Position numbers and translations under genes: made by a program. From positions 76,002-140,001 of the forward strand of contig VWZF01006085.1 of the NCBI GenBank assembly GCA_013396755.1: 64,000 nt of DNA, in the 5' to 3' direction. The notes beneath the pieces were generated by a model that was not told where the DNA came from, did not search any database, and saw only the letters and a program-made list of their open reading frames with translations. This document shows positions 13,901 to 23,950 of this stretch, one piece after another; positions within the stretch are counted from its first letter, which is position 1, and the number at the start of each line of letters is the position of its first letter. This DNA comes from Sclerurus mexicanus. Taxonomy: Eukaryota; Chordata; Aves; Passeriformes; Furnariidae.

Positions 13901-16900
13901 GTTTGGTGTTGGAACTTGAGTTGTGTCCATCTGTTAACAAAAGGTGTGAGCAGCATCTTTCAGATGATGGAGACTTCATTTTTGATTCACTTTAGCAGCA
14001 AATGACAGATGGTCAGTTTTTTAAACTCCTTCCCTTGGTGTCTTCAGGCTGTTTTAAGTGTAGGAGTGGAGTAAGTGTTCTTGTGGTGAAAAAGAGAGCA
14101 GCCCTTTTGATCCTGCCTGATTTTACACTGTGTCTGCTGAAACTCCCCCCTTGCAGTGGTCAAGACCACTGAAAGATGTCATAATACTCGGGATGGGTGT
14201 GAGGCCTCTGGAACTAACCAGACAACTGTGCCATCTCTGTGAGCGAGTTTGGTAGTTTCTTGGCATAGTGTTCCATTCCCTTACTTTAAAAACCCTAAAA
14301 TATCACTGCTATTGAATGTGCTTCCAGAAATCTTCTAAAAAACTGGAGAAACCTTCCAAAAACACAAATTAGTCGTGCTTGATTGGAATATTCTTAGAAG
14401 GCACAACATTTTAAAGTTAATGATGGATTTGCTTCAGTTTATCTTAAATTACACCATGTCCAGAGTGGCTCAGTTGTCTGTAGTTCTCAGTATTATGGAT
14501 GAAGACACAATTCAGGTTGTAATTTTGTATCACAGATTTCAGAAACTGCTAATTTTTCATGCATCTGCACTAGTCAGTTAAACCTGCACTGTGTCAGCTT
14601 TGTTTTCATAGGACAACACAAAGAATATGTACTGAGGTTGTCCTTTCTGTCTCGGTATCTTGGACATTATAAAAGGGAATAATTCAGAAAAACTGAGAGT
14701 CGAAGACTGTTTCTTTGTAATTCAGAACCTTATTTTCTCAGCTGTAAACTAAAAAGGGAAATTGAGAATATCTGCCTTTGACATTATTCTTGCTGCTCTT
14801 CCTGGCACCACAGTCCCATTTCCCGTGGGAATTGTCCTTAGGGGAGACTGTGATACACAGTGTACAGAGCTCTTGTGCTCTGCAGCTCTCAGTGCTTGTG
14901 GCATTAATACAGTGATAGCAGGGAATTCTGGAAGCTGAAAGAGAACATCAGCTCAGAAGATTTCCATGATTTGTTCCTGAAGAGGAAGGCTATCATAAGC
15001 TCATCTCTTTTCAGTAACCCTCGGGTAGATGTGGTGCAGGCAGGATTTCTGTGCTGTGTGTAGTTACACAAGTGATGGTGTCTCACAGGACATTGTTTTT
15101 CTATGGGCCTTCTGTAGTTCTGAACTAAAGAATTCGCCTGTGAATTTTCCAAGTGTATTTGGATTAGATTATGTTTAAATTTTGGTTAATATGTTCTTTA
15201 TTGCTCATAATATTTGGGGGGAGGTTGTGTTGTTGGTTTATGGTTTTTTAATTAATTTTTTTAACTGCTTCCTTTGTAATAAGTACCCGAGTCTGCCTGT
15301 AGAGAAAGTTCTCTTTGTCTTAGATTGTGAAACTTGGGATGGATTTTGTGTAGGACTGGAAACTGTTCTCAGAGTGCCAGAAAGAAAACAGGTTTGTTCT
15401 GGTTGGTCTGTGGTCCCACTAAACTTCTGGTTTTGCCTTTCCCCCTCCTTTTCCCTGGCCTTGTGTGCCCCATGAGTCTCCTGCCTGTGCCTGGCAGCCC
15501 TGCCTGCTGCCAGGGTCAAGGGCAGGGTGTCAGAGGGGAGCCTGCAGTTTGAGGCAGTGCTGCTCTGCAGAGCTCTGCTCTCCTCAAAGATGAGTTTCAC
15601 CTTGCTGCTCTGTCCCCAAGATCACTGGGCGTGTGTGGTCAGGAATAATTTCCTTTTTGAGTAGTCTCTGTACCTTTTCCACGCAGCACTGTTAGAAAGC
15701 TGTTAAATTTAGAACTGTCCTATGCATTGGCAACTTAATACACACAACTTGAGATTTATTTAGGAGTCTCATCCTACTGTGATTGTGCTGGGTCCAAGTA
15801 CCTGGTAGTGCTAGTAAGACTGAAGGAGTAGGCCCTGCACAATTCCTCTCGACATTGAAAGAAGAGGTTTGAAAAAGAAGATGTGAAATCTGAAGTTGAT
15901 ACTGTACTGTTTGTGAAAAAGGGAAGTGATAACATTTTGTCCCTGCTGTGTGTTCTTGATGATTCCATCAGCTTGGGGTTTTTGTCTTGAAGATACTGAA
16001 TTGTTATGAATGACTTGGACTTCATAAGTTGAATGATTAAATAATTGAGAGTATTTTTGGTAATAATTGTGCAGGAGATGCTGGTTTTACAGCTCAAGTT
16101 TCACCCAGTGATCTGGCTTGTGTTTTTTCTTAAATTTTTAAGTGTTGTGGTGTGCAAAAGGTCTATATATATGCTCTGAATAACATCGTCAAATAACTTC
16201 ACTCACAGGCTATAATTCTTAATTTGGAAACTGTCCTGAATGTGAAATTTGGGGACTGTGACAGAGCAGAGCAGTTGTGCTTGGTTTCCAGTGTGGACAG
16301 CCTTAGGGTGTAATTCCATGGGAATTGTCAGGTTGCTTCTCTGTGGATAGCTAATAGTAGTGATTTGGGTCTGAAGGGAATCTGTAAGAGGATTGTAGGT
16401 TGTGGTTAATGTTCAGTTTTGTTTCTATTTTCTGCTCCAGATGACTGGGGATTAGGTCAGGGAACAAGTCACTGGAGTTTGTGAGGCAATTGCACGTGCA
16501 GAGTGTCATACACAAACAAGGTTTTGCAGTCTGAGCAAGGAGTAGGAATACTGGAAAATGTATATCTCTTTGAGAAATTTGAAAAAAAATTAAAGGCTTT
16601 GATAGTGGCAGTTTGAGGTTTAAAGTTCAGCCTTGTGATAATAGGACCGGTTTGTCATGTGTCCTGACTGCTGTACAACATTCTTACACAGTTCTAATGA
16701 GAAATCAGGTATTTTGCATAAATATTCTGAAATTTCAGGTGCATGTATGCTAATTTATATCCCGTGCAACTGTAAGTTCGAGGCTTCCTGTTTATCTGGG
16801 AGATTATTAATATTAGAAGCTCATGGGAATAGAGAAGTGATAGACAAGTTATTGACAATGATGTTGTTAAAGGATGTTTGTTGACATGAACGCACATTGA

Positions 16901-19900
16901 AAATGACACTTCTGTATTATGGGAGCTGCTCAAGGCAGAGGTGGTCTAGGGACATCCAAGTGCTCCTTTGTGCAGCTCAGCTGTCCCTGTTGCTGTCTGT
17001 TTTCACACTCTTTGGTGATGGATGCTCTTAGCTGCTTATGTCCAGCTTTGCTGGGGGCTCTGCTGTCCCTGATAAGGTGGTATTTGAAAGCACGTTGCTG
17101 TTTGTTGTACATTTGATGTGTTGCCATTCTGGGATATGTCTGGTAAATCTGAGCTTTCTCGCCCACTGTGAGTTGTGCTTCTGCTTCTGGGCTTCTGGTG
17201 TCTCCCCACGGTGCTGCCTTGCAATCTTCCTGTCATGCAATGCTGCCTGCTATTCCCTGAGACAGTAACTCACTTGGCTAGGATAACAGTGGCTATGAAA
17301 ATGAAGCATTTTAAAGTCTTAAAGACCCAAAAATCCTGACTCCGCTTGCATTTCCTAAAAGTAATTGTTCCCCATTTGTGCGTATTTCTGGAGCTTTTTT
17401 GTCCCCACTTTTCTTTAAATTTCCCGATGCTGATAAATTGCTGTCTCAAATCCCGCTCTAAAATATCTCTGTAATACTGAACAAACATTTTATTAATGGG
17501 GAAAAGAGCAGATGGAGAGAAACCAGAGCGCTGTAATGCTCTAATGCTCTGATCAGTAGCTGCCACCAGCTGCATGACTCTAGGATATACTATTTTTCTT
17601 CAACACCACTACAGTTATTCCATCCATAATGAGTCAGGCAATAGCCATAAATTTCTACAGCTACCCAGTCCCTCCTTGTGTTGATTTGAGCTGAAATGTG
17701 AGTTGGTTGCTTGTCTCTTGTTAGGTTGTAAATTCGCTGCAGCAACAGACACAAGCGACATCTCCTCCCGTTCCTGAACCTCACACGCTCCCCACTGTGG
17801 CTCAGGCAGATCCTCTGGTCAGAAGGCAGCGAGTACAGGACCTCATGGCACAGATGCAGGGCCCCTACAACTTCATGCAGGTAATTCTGTATTCTGAATG
17901 TTCATACTTTTAAAATGCAGTCAATTGGTTTTGATGTTTTTATGATTTTTTTAATTTTTTTTCCCCCTCAGGACTCCATGCTGGAATTTGAGAACCAGAC
18001 ACTCGATCCTGCCATTGTATCTGCACAGCCCATGAACCCAGCCCAGAGTTTGGACATGCCACAAATGGTTTGCCCTCCAGGTTTGTAATGGTAAATCCTA
18101 AACAGAAATGGTGGGCGAGCTGCAAGTCATCTGTTAAAAATGCTGCAGTTACTGCTACAGAGTAGAAGGGTCACCACAAGGAATAGTATGTGTGTTTTTC
18201 TTAGAAATGTAGATTATTTTTATTCTTCCAATTCTCACTTGCTTGGAGGTTTTGATTGGAAATACAAAATATGTAAAACTTTTTTTTTTTTTTTTTTTGG
18301 AATGGGCAAAATATAATTTTGCTTTGGATTATTTTGGACAACTAGAAAAGATATTGTTTTCATGGAAACAGGAATTGGTAATTTGAGTATAGCTTTGCCA
18401 TGCTAAAGGCTTTGTCATCTTCGCGATGATCAGCTCTCACATAACCATCAGACAAGATAGTAATGCTGTTCTGTAAAAGGTTTGATTGTACTGTGTAGTA
18501 AGTGAAGTTATTTTCCTTCAGTTCATGCTGAATCAAGACTTGCCCAGCCTACTCAAGTTCCTGTGCAACCAGAAGCGACACAGGTAAAATGTGTAGTAAA
18601 TTGTATTTTGGATTTGAGTGTTGTATTAGGCCTGATTAATGTTACAGCGGGATTTAAGGGTTAGTCCCAGTTGCTTTCCTGGGCCGTGTTTCCTACTGGA
18701 GTGGCAGAGCAGTCAGCATGAGTTGAATGGTGTTTTCAGCTGAGCTCTAGGCAGGCCCTCTTACACTTGTTTCTGTACTCTCTAGATGAAGTGCTCACCG
18801 CCTTGTTAGATTGCTTCAGTTTCTCACTGAGTTGTCTAGTGAGCAAAGAGCTTTCTAATTTTGTATTAAGCGTGTGTGGCATCTCTGAGGACTCTGGTGT
18901 CAGTAGTGGGTCCCTGTAGGTGTTTGGAAGCCAAAGGAAAAGCCTGGATAGATGATGTAGTGCAGTACTGGCAGTGTAAATGGCAGATTGAGCTGCAAGG
19001 TTTAAGTCAGTCACTCACGTAGGGACAGGAGTGAGGGTTTTTTCTTGAGTTTCTTCTCTAAGTACCTCCTGAAGTGCTGGTGCTTGCCACAGTTTTGTTG
19101 TTTTGTAGGTGTAGATTAATTTTTTTTTGGCAGAGGGTTTTCTCTGCACTGGCTTTTTATTTTGCTGTTAAGTTATGGCTGCGATTTAATCCAGTGGGAT
19201 TTTTTTGAATTTTGTTTTCCTTTTCAACCAGTGCTGCCAGTGATTCTCTTGAGGATCTCACAAGCAGTACCTGAACTTAATCTTTCCTTTGAAACTTTCC
19301 AACCTGATGTGAGCACCCCCATGACTTGTTACCAGTTTCCCCTAAAATCCCCATAGCCTTAAATGCCAAGTCCTCTGCTTTGCTGGCTGGAGTTTAACTG
19401 GACGCTCTAAGGAAGCAGAGGTTGTAAAATGAGCAAAATTCAGTCCATTGGAGACCAGCATCTGTCCACTTCGTGGAGTTCCCTCGTGTTAGGATTTTGG
19501 CCAAGATGAGGTGGTCAAACCTCTACCGGTTAAAAAGTCCTTAACAGCTCTAAAGACCTGCTGGTGCACCTCCTTGGACTGCAGAGTACCACCCATGCCA
19601 GAGCTGTCAGATGCTTTCTGTAAAACTGTGTGAGCATCAGCTGACTTGTGGGGGCTTTGGGCTTTATTTTGTCAGGTTCCCCTAGTTTCTCCCACAAGTG
19701 AGGGATATACAGCCTCCCAACCCATGTATCAGCCTTCTCACACAGCAGAGCAGTGGACACAGGAAGAATCAATTGACCAGATTCAGGCAAGTCAGGTTTC
19801 AGAAGGCTGGGAAAGACTCTCCTTGCAGGTGTCACCAAATACTAGTCTACGTTTCTTTGTCAAAAGCATTATTTTTAGTTGCCTATTAATAGGGCTACTC

Positions 19901-22900
19901 CAGTTCCCTTTGATTTCAAAATTCTGAGCCTGTCTGTGACCAGTGAGTCCTTCCTAGGAAGACTTGATTTGAAAGATTGTTTAATTAGGTGCAATGTGCC
20001 ACCATGAGCATGTGAGTGCCAGTGACGGTGCTGACTTAGGAAATGGGAGTTACTTTTTACATTGGCCAGCAGTTAGCCCAGGAAATACATCTCCTCTTTA
20101 GGTTTTTCTAGCTGTGTTTCAAGAGAACAAGGGAGGACACTCTGAGGTTTCTCCACTCTGATAATGCTGTTGTGAATGAGGCTGTTGAGCTGAAGTAGAA
20201 CATAGTCATTTGTAGAGGTGAACCTGAGACATCACTACTTTTTCTTAAGCAAAGTTCTAAAGCTAAATTTTTGGTATCTCAAAAATGCTAAATGCTAAAA
20301 TGTTGTTTTGTTTTGATTATTAGGCTTCAATGTCACTGAATGCAGACCAGACCCCATCCTCATCATCACTTCCCACTGCATCCCAGCCCCAGGTGTTCCA
20401 GGCTGGATCCAGCAAGCCTTTGCATAGCAGTGGCATCAACGTCAATGCAGCTCCATTCCAATCCATGCAGACAGTAAGTGGGGAATTAATACTGGATCCC
20501 TTTATTTTGGTAGTCACTCCTTTTGCTGGAATCAGTCATGTAGCTACATAAAATAATCTCGGGTTATTCACATTTCTCAGACTTTGATACTTTACGTGAT
20601 GCAGTGAAGAGTTGTAGAAGTGAATTGGACCAGAGAGTATTTTTCTACCATTACAGGTATTCAACATGAATGCACCTGTTCCTCCTGTTAATGAGCCAGA
20701 AACCCTTAAGCAGCAAAATCAGTACCAGGCCAGTTACAACCAGAGTTTCTCCAATCAGCCTCACCAAGTAGAACAATCAGATCTTCAGCAAGAACAACTT
20801 CAGACAGGTAAACCTCTTTTAGCAAAAACTAAAATGGCAACAACTTCATGATCAGGCTGTGAAGTCCTAGAGGATGCAGCGAAGCATGTCACGTGTCCCC
20901 AGATGTTCCTAGTCTTGCAAAGCTTTCCCCTGATGATGCCAGGTTTTGTTATTCTGTCTCAGTCTGAATATCCAGCAGGGAGTGAAATTTGGTGTATATA
21001 TATGTTAATAGAATTATGCCACTTGATTTGGTTTTAAAAAAAACCCAAACATGATTATTCTGAAGATGAAGGCAGTAGGGTGGAGTACTTGATCTGCTGA
21101 TGTTTTAAGGTTGAATGATCCTTAAACTGTGGCAGTTGAGGTGACTTTTACACAGGAAATAGTAAGCCAGAAGCGAGAGCAAATGGGGCTGCTTCTTACA
21201 GATGATGTACGGTTCACATTGTGCTGCAGTCAGTGGGGCGTGGTTTGAATTCAGCAGGCAAAACGCTCTCCAGGTTAGCAACTTGAAAAAATCAGATCTG
21301 TGTCCAAAGTCCACTGAAACAGAAGTTGCAGGTGCAGAGAGGGACAGACAGGTGACAAGGGTGAAATGCTAACAGCCACTGGGTATGGAGTAAAGAAGAG
21401 CCTGATCCCTTTCCTCTCTGACTGAGTATTGAGTCTGAATTGAGTCTGTGTCGGAAACGTAGAGCAATACTGACTTTTGTACCTGTTTGTTTCTCCCTGG
21501 CTACACTTCAGTGGTCGGTACTTACCACGGTTCCCCGGACCAGACTCACCAAGTGGCAGGCAACCACCAGCAGGCTCCCCAGCAGAGCACGGGCTTCCCC
21601 AGGAACAGCCAGCCTTACTACAACAGCCGAGGGGTGTCCCGCGGCGGGGCCCGCGGCGCCCGCGGCCTCATGAACGGTTACCGCGGCCCCGCCAACGGCT
21701 TCCGAGGTGAGCAGCTCCCAGCACTGCCTGCGCCCGCCCTGCTGGCAGGGGATGAGCTGGCCTGCTGTGATAGTATCTCCACAGGACACTGAAATTTGTA
21801 GTGAAAAGCCCGCTTGCTTCAGTTAAGCAACTTCAGTTTTAGGTGTGGGTTTGGACTCCCCACGAGGATATGGGGATAACAGAAATATCCGGCAGAATTT
21901 CGAGTGAGGAGCTTGGGTGCCAGTGATGCTTCAGAAATGTTTTTTATTTCCATTTGTGGTAGAAGGAGTGTATTTTAGAGCTTTGTGGTTCACCGTAATC
22001 AGAATAGACTGGGTAATGTAGAAGTACAAGAACAGAAGAGTCTCAAAGTCACTACTCTGAGGGAATTAACAGGAGTGGAGGAATGATAATGCAGTTCTGA
22101 GTAAATAAGAGAGTTTCCTGATTCCTGTAGATGAGTATATGTGGCTGTCATTGTTAAAATGGGAGAGAGAGCTGGTTTCCTTGTCGGGTGTTCTGGGGTT
22201 AGATTAATGGATCCACGTTCTGCCACGTTCTCTTCCTCTCCTGCGGCTGGGCAATAGAGAAGAAACCTGTAGAATAAAAACACAATTGATCATAGTGTGA
22301 ATGTTCAATATTGATCCTAGTACCGTGGTTAGTTCTGGATTGAATGCTCTGTAAATCAGACCTCAGATTACTAGAGAAATGCACTGAAATGCTCTTTCCT
22401 CCCAGTTCTTACTAGGTCTTTGTTCTTGTTTCTTGGAATAGCATTAGCCCTGATGTTTCAAACCTTTGCCTGACTTGCAGGTAAACAGTCCTTGCTAAAG
22501 GGGTGGGGTTTTTGCTCAGATTAGGCGAAATCCTCTTACTGCTTCTCTGTATCTAGTAGCAGAAAGCCAGGTGGTCAGTTGCCATGTGCTAGTGACAGAG
22601 TTGTGGCCTGTTCCTTAGGGGGATACGATGGGTACCGTCCCTCCTTCTCCAACACTCCAAACAGTGGATACACGCAGCCCCAGTTCAGCGCTCCGCGGGA
22701 TTACTCCAACTACCAACGGGTAAGGCACCAGGGTGGGGAAACACCTGGAACAAAGCACTCCAGCCTGTTGGTGAACACACTGCTTCTGTATTCCTCATGA
22801 ATTTAAACACTAAATACATCTCTTTGCACCTCTTATTTATATTGAGCAACATGTCCTGTGACTGGAGAGAGCATTTGTCATTGCACACTTTATTGTAGCT

Positions 22901-23950
22901 GCTAGGCACTAGTAGAAGAATTTCTAAGATTCGTGTAAACTAATAAAATGCTGCGTGTTGAAGCCACAGATGTTTTGTCAGTGCATGTTTTAAAAGCTCC
23001 TTGTTTTACTGGTAATTAATAACAGTGCCCATGTTTTATGTCGTAACTTTTTTAATGTCTTTGCTTCAGGATGGATATCAACAGAATTTCAAACGTGGCT
23101 CTGGACAAAGTGGACCTCGGGGAGCTCCTAGAGGTAATTTCCTCAGTAGTGAATAATCGATCTGCGCTGAATGGAAGTTTTTGGTCCAACTCCTAGAGTT
23201 CTGGAGTTAGAAAGCAACCTCACCCCTTACTCAGCAGCTCAGAATTGAAGAATAAGTTTACTTTTCTGTGACCTTATGGCTGACCCTGCTTTTGAGCAGG
23301 GGTTGGTCTTGGAGACCCTCTTGAGAATCTTTCTGGCTTGAATTGTCCTGGGATCCTTTGAAAATGTGGTGGAAGTTCTGTTGGCTGTTGAATGAGGAAT
23401 TCCTGGAAAAGAAGTTAAAACAGCAGCTGCTGTTCACACTTTAAATGCAGGAGAACTACTTAGCTGCCTCCTATTGATGAAAGCCTTAGGAAACAAAACA
23501 AAAAACCCCACGGACAAAATGAGGCTGTAGCTGAACTCCTAAATTGTATTTTGCTGATTATTTCATCAGTTCTTCTCCTGAGTACATTTTTGGTGGTGAG
23601 CTGGTGGTGTGTCTCAATACAGGCATTTCCATTGTCAGTGAGGGCAGCTTGAGGCTTTACATTTGTGAATTTGTCACAGTTTTCAAGGGTTCTGTCCTTG
23701 ACTGTCCTGGTCCTGGAAGCCCCAAGGTGTGGAACTGCGGCCTGGAGCTCAGTGTGGTATTAGGCTGTGGGGAAGCTGAGGCAGCCGTAACGGAGAAGGT
23801 CTTACACAGTTTAGACCAGAACACTTAGGAGTATTTTTAAAGGATCAGACTTCATAATTCGGGCCCCTTTTTGTGTGTTTTCTAGGTCGTGGAGGGCCCC
23901 CAAGACCAAACAGAGGGATGCCTCAAATGAATGCTCAGCAAGTGAATTAA
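7863..23950 (+). CDS. CAPRIN1: Caprin-1, C-terminal 637 residues, 17 coding exons (5' exons outside window)
   Basis: Caprin-1 is a cytoplasmic RNA-binding scaffold that associates with G3BP1 and FMRP, promotes stress-granule assembly, and regulates transport and translation of mRNAs. Exons join in frame as 7863-7925, 9179-9265, 10709-10947, 11061-11143, 12213-12350, 13005-13057, 13144-13230, 17725-17880, 17972-18080, 18522-18583, 19676-19786, 20324-20473, 20657-20807, 21512-21706, 22619-22719, 23070-23133 and 23886-23950. They give 637 codons plus TAA, exactly the length expected for human residues 73-709. Visible elements are the helical N-terminal homology region, a Glu-rich segment, the G3BP1-binding site with Phe372, Gln/Pro-rich low-complexity sequence, and C-terminal RGG boxes. 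Identity is near-complete in the helical region. All introns are GT-AG except one probable GC-AG intron after 19786. The start codon and residues 1-72 are not in the window. Confidence 0.97.
9179..9265 (+). CDS. CAPRIN1: CAPRIN1 exon, residues 94-122
   Basis: Encodes DAVSKYQEVTNNLEFAKELQ through ALSQD, matching the family almost without change. The acceptor follows a long T tract ending AAG, and the donor is GAT|GTAAGT. Phase 0 at both ends. Confidence 0.97.
10295..10600 (+). mobile_element. Degraded CR1/L3-like LINE fragment
   Basis: Intronic sequence resembling the 3' region of CR1/L3-type LINEs: a core near 10440-10590 reads like the diverged CR1 tail coding for neither domain, including the words CCAGTGAGTCCC and GTGAATAACC. 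It lies in the CAPRIN1 intron before the 10709 exon. The boundaries are approximate and the assignment rests on remembered consensus wording. Confidence 0.4.
10709..10947 (+). CDS. CAPRIN1: CAPRIN1 exon, residues 123-201, part of the dimerisation region
   Basis: Opens with IQKTIKKTARREQL and continues through the charged helical segment to EFYKLVYPERDMTV. This is part of the all-helical region that mediates Caprin-1 homodimerisation in the human protein. The donor is GAG|GTAGGG, splitting the Arg202 codon. Differences from human include VYPERD for VDPERD. Confidence 0.97.
11061..11143 (+). CDS. CAPRIN1: CAPRIN1 exon, residues 202-229
   Basis: Encodes LNEQYEQASVHLWDLLEGKE through VCGTT. The donor CCT|GTAAGT splits the Tyr230 codon. 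It is flanked by short introns. Confidence 0.97.
12213..12350 (+). CDS. CAPRIN1: CAPRIN1 exon, residues 230-275
   Basis: Encodes YKALREVVERILQTSYFDST followed by HNHQNGLCEEEEAAPAPAVE. It contains the end of the helical domain and the acidic Glu run. The donor is CTG|GTGAGG in phase 1. Confidence 0.96.
12780..12961. repeat. GT/T-rich low-complexity tract with G-runs
   Basis: An intronic stretch made almost entirely of T runs separated by GTG, GGG and GGGG on the plus strand. Spurious open frames arise from the lack of A. Several closely spaced G-runs (near 12866-12895) could form a G-quadruplex in DNA or pre-mRNA. It lies just upstream of the 13005 exon. Confidence 0.85.
13005..13057 (+). CDS. 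CAPRIN1: CAPRIN1 exon, residues 276-293
   Basis: Short exon encoding EPDAAEEFTEPTEVESTE. The acceptor is TTACAG and the donor GAG|GTATTA. Only 86 bases separate it from the next exon. Confidence 0.95.
13144..13230 (+). CDS. CAPRIN1: CAPRIN1 exon, residues 294-322
   Basis: Encodes YVNRQFMAETQFSSSEKEQV followed by DEWTVETVE, a strongly conserved segment. The acceptor is TTTTAG and the donor GAG|GTAAGA. A 4.5-kb intron follows, the longest between CAPRIN1 coding exons in the window. Confidence 0.97.
13231..17724 (+). other. Large CAPRIN1 intron, nothing else recognised
   Basis: AT-rich intronic DNA between residues 322 and 323 of Caprin-1. I saw no additional exon, RNA gene or recognisable transposon. 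Open frames present are short and without family resemblance. Confidence 0.75.
17725..17880 (+). CDS. CAPRIN1: CAPRIN1 exon, residues 323-374, start of G3BP1-binding motif
   Basis: Begins VVNSLQQQTQATSPPVPEPH and ends LMAQMQGPYNFMQ. The YNF triplet places Phe372, known in human Caprin-1 to be needed for docking on the NTF2-like domain of G3BP1. The human residue after Phe372 is Ile and here it is Met. The donor CAG|GTAATT falls inside the binding motif. Confidence 0.97.
17972..18080 (+). CDS. CAPRIN1: CAPRIN1 exon, residues 375-410, rest of G3BP1-binding motif
   Basis: Encodes DSMLEFENQTLDPAIVSAQP then MNPAQSLDMPQMVCPP. It continues the G3BP1-binding segment. The intron separating it from the previous exon is only 91 bases. 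The donor CAG|GTTTGT is weaker than its neighbours. Confidence 0.96.
18522..18583 (+). CDS. CAPRIN1: CAPRIN1 exon, residues 411-431
   Basis: Encodes VHAESRLAQPTQVPVQPEAT plus Q, matching human VHSESRLAQPNQ. The acceptor is CCTTCAG and the donor CAG|GTAAAA. Confidence 0.96.
19676..19786 (+). CDS. CAPRIN1: CAPRIN1 exon, residues 432-468, GC donor
   Basis: Encodes VPLVSPTSEGYTASQPMYQP through SIDQIQ. Alignment with the next exon (human IQATISLN against IQASMSLN here) requires splicing after CAG at 19786, giving the donor CAG|GCAAGT, a classic GC-AG site. Using the downstream GT at 19796 instead would insert three residues (Ala-Ser-Gln) in frame. Confidence 0.93.
20324..20473 (+). CDS. CAPRIN1: CAPRIN1 exon, residues 469-518
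   Basis: Encodes ASMSLNADQTPSSSSLPTAS and ends FQSMQT. Low-complexity Ser/Pro/Gln sequence as in the family. The donor is ACA|GTAAGT. Confidence 0.96.
20657..20807 (+). CDS. CAPRIN1: CAPRIN1 exon, residues 519-568
   Basis: Encodes VFNMNAPVPPVNEPETLKQQ through QEQLQT. Gln/Asn-rich, disordered. The donor CAG|GTAAAC is in phase 1. Confidence 0.96.
21512..21706 (+). CDS. CAPRIN1: CAPRIN1 exon, residues 569-633, first RGG cluster
   Basis: Encodes VVGTYHGSPDQTHQVAGNHQ and then the RGG-box segment SRGVSRGGARGARGLMNGYR. RGG motifs bind RNA and drive phase separation. The 3' two thirds of the exon use GC-ending codons almost exclusively, unlike the AT-richer neighbouring exons. The donor is GAG|GTGAGC. 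Confidence 0.97.
22619..22719 (+). CDS. CAPRIN1: CAPRIN1 exon, residues 634-667
   Basis: Encodes GGYDGYRPSFSNTPNSGYTQ then PQFSAPRDYSNYQR, a Tyr-rich prion-like segment typical of condensate-forming proteins. The donor is CGG|GTAAGG. Confidence 0.96.
23070..23133 (+). CDS. CAPRIN1: CAPRIN1 exon, residues 668-688
   Basis: Encodes DGYQQNFKRGSGQSGPRGAP plus R. The donor is GAG|GTAATT. Reading through this donor adds GNFLSSE and then TAA, which parallels the short alternative C-terminus annotated for human Caprin-1. Confidence 0.95.
23886..23950 (+). CDS. CAPRIN1: CAPRIN1 last coding exon, residues 689-709
   Basis: Encodes GRGGPPRPNRGMPQMNAQQV plus N, followed by TAA at 23948-23950. This is the second RGG patch and the conserved C-terminus. 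The acceptor is TTCTAG. Confidence 0.97.
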
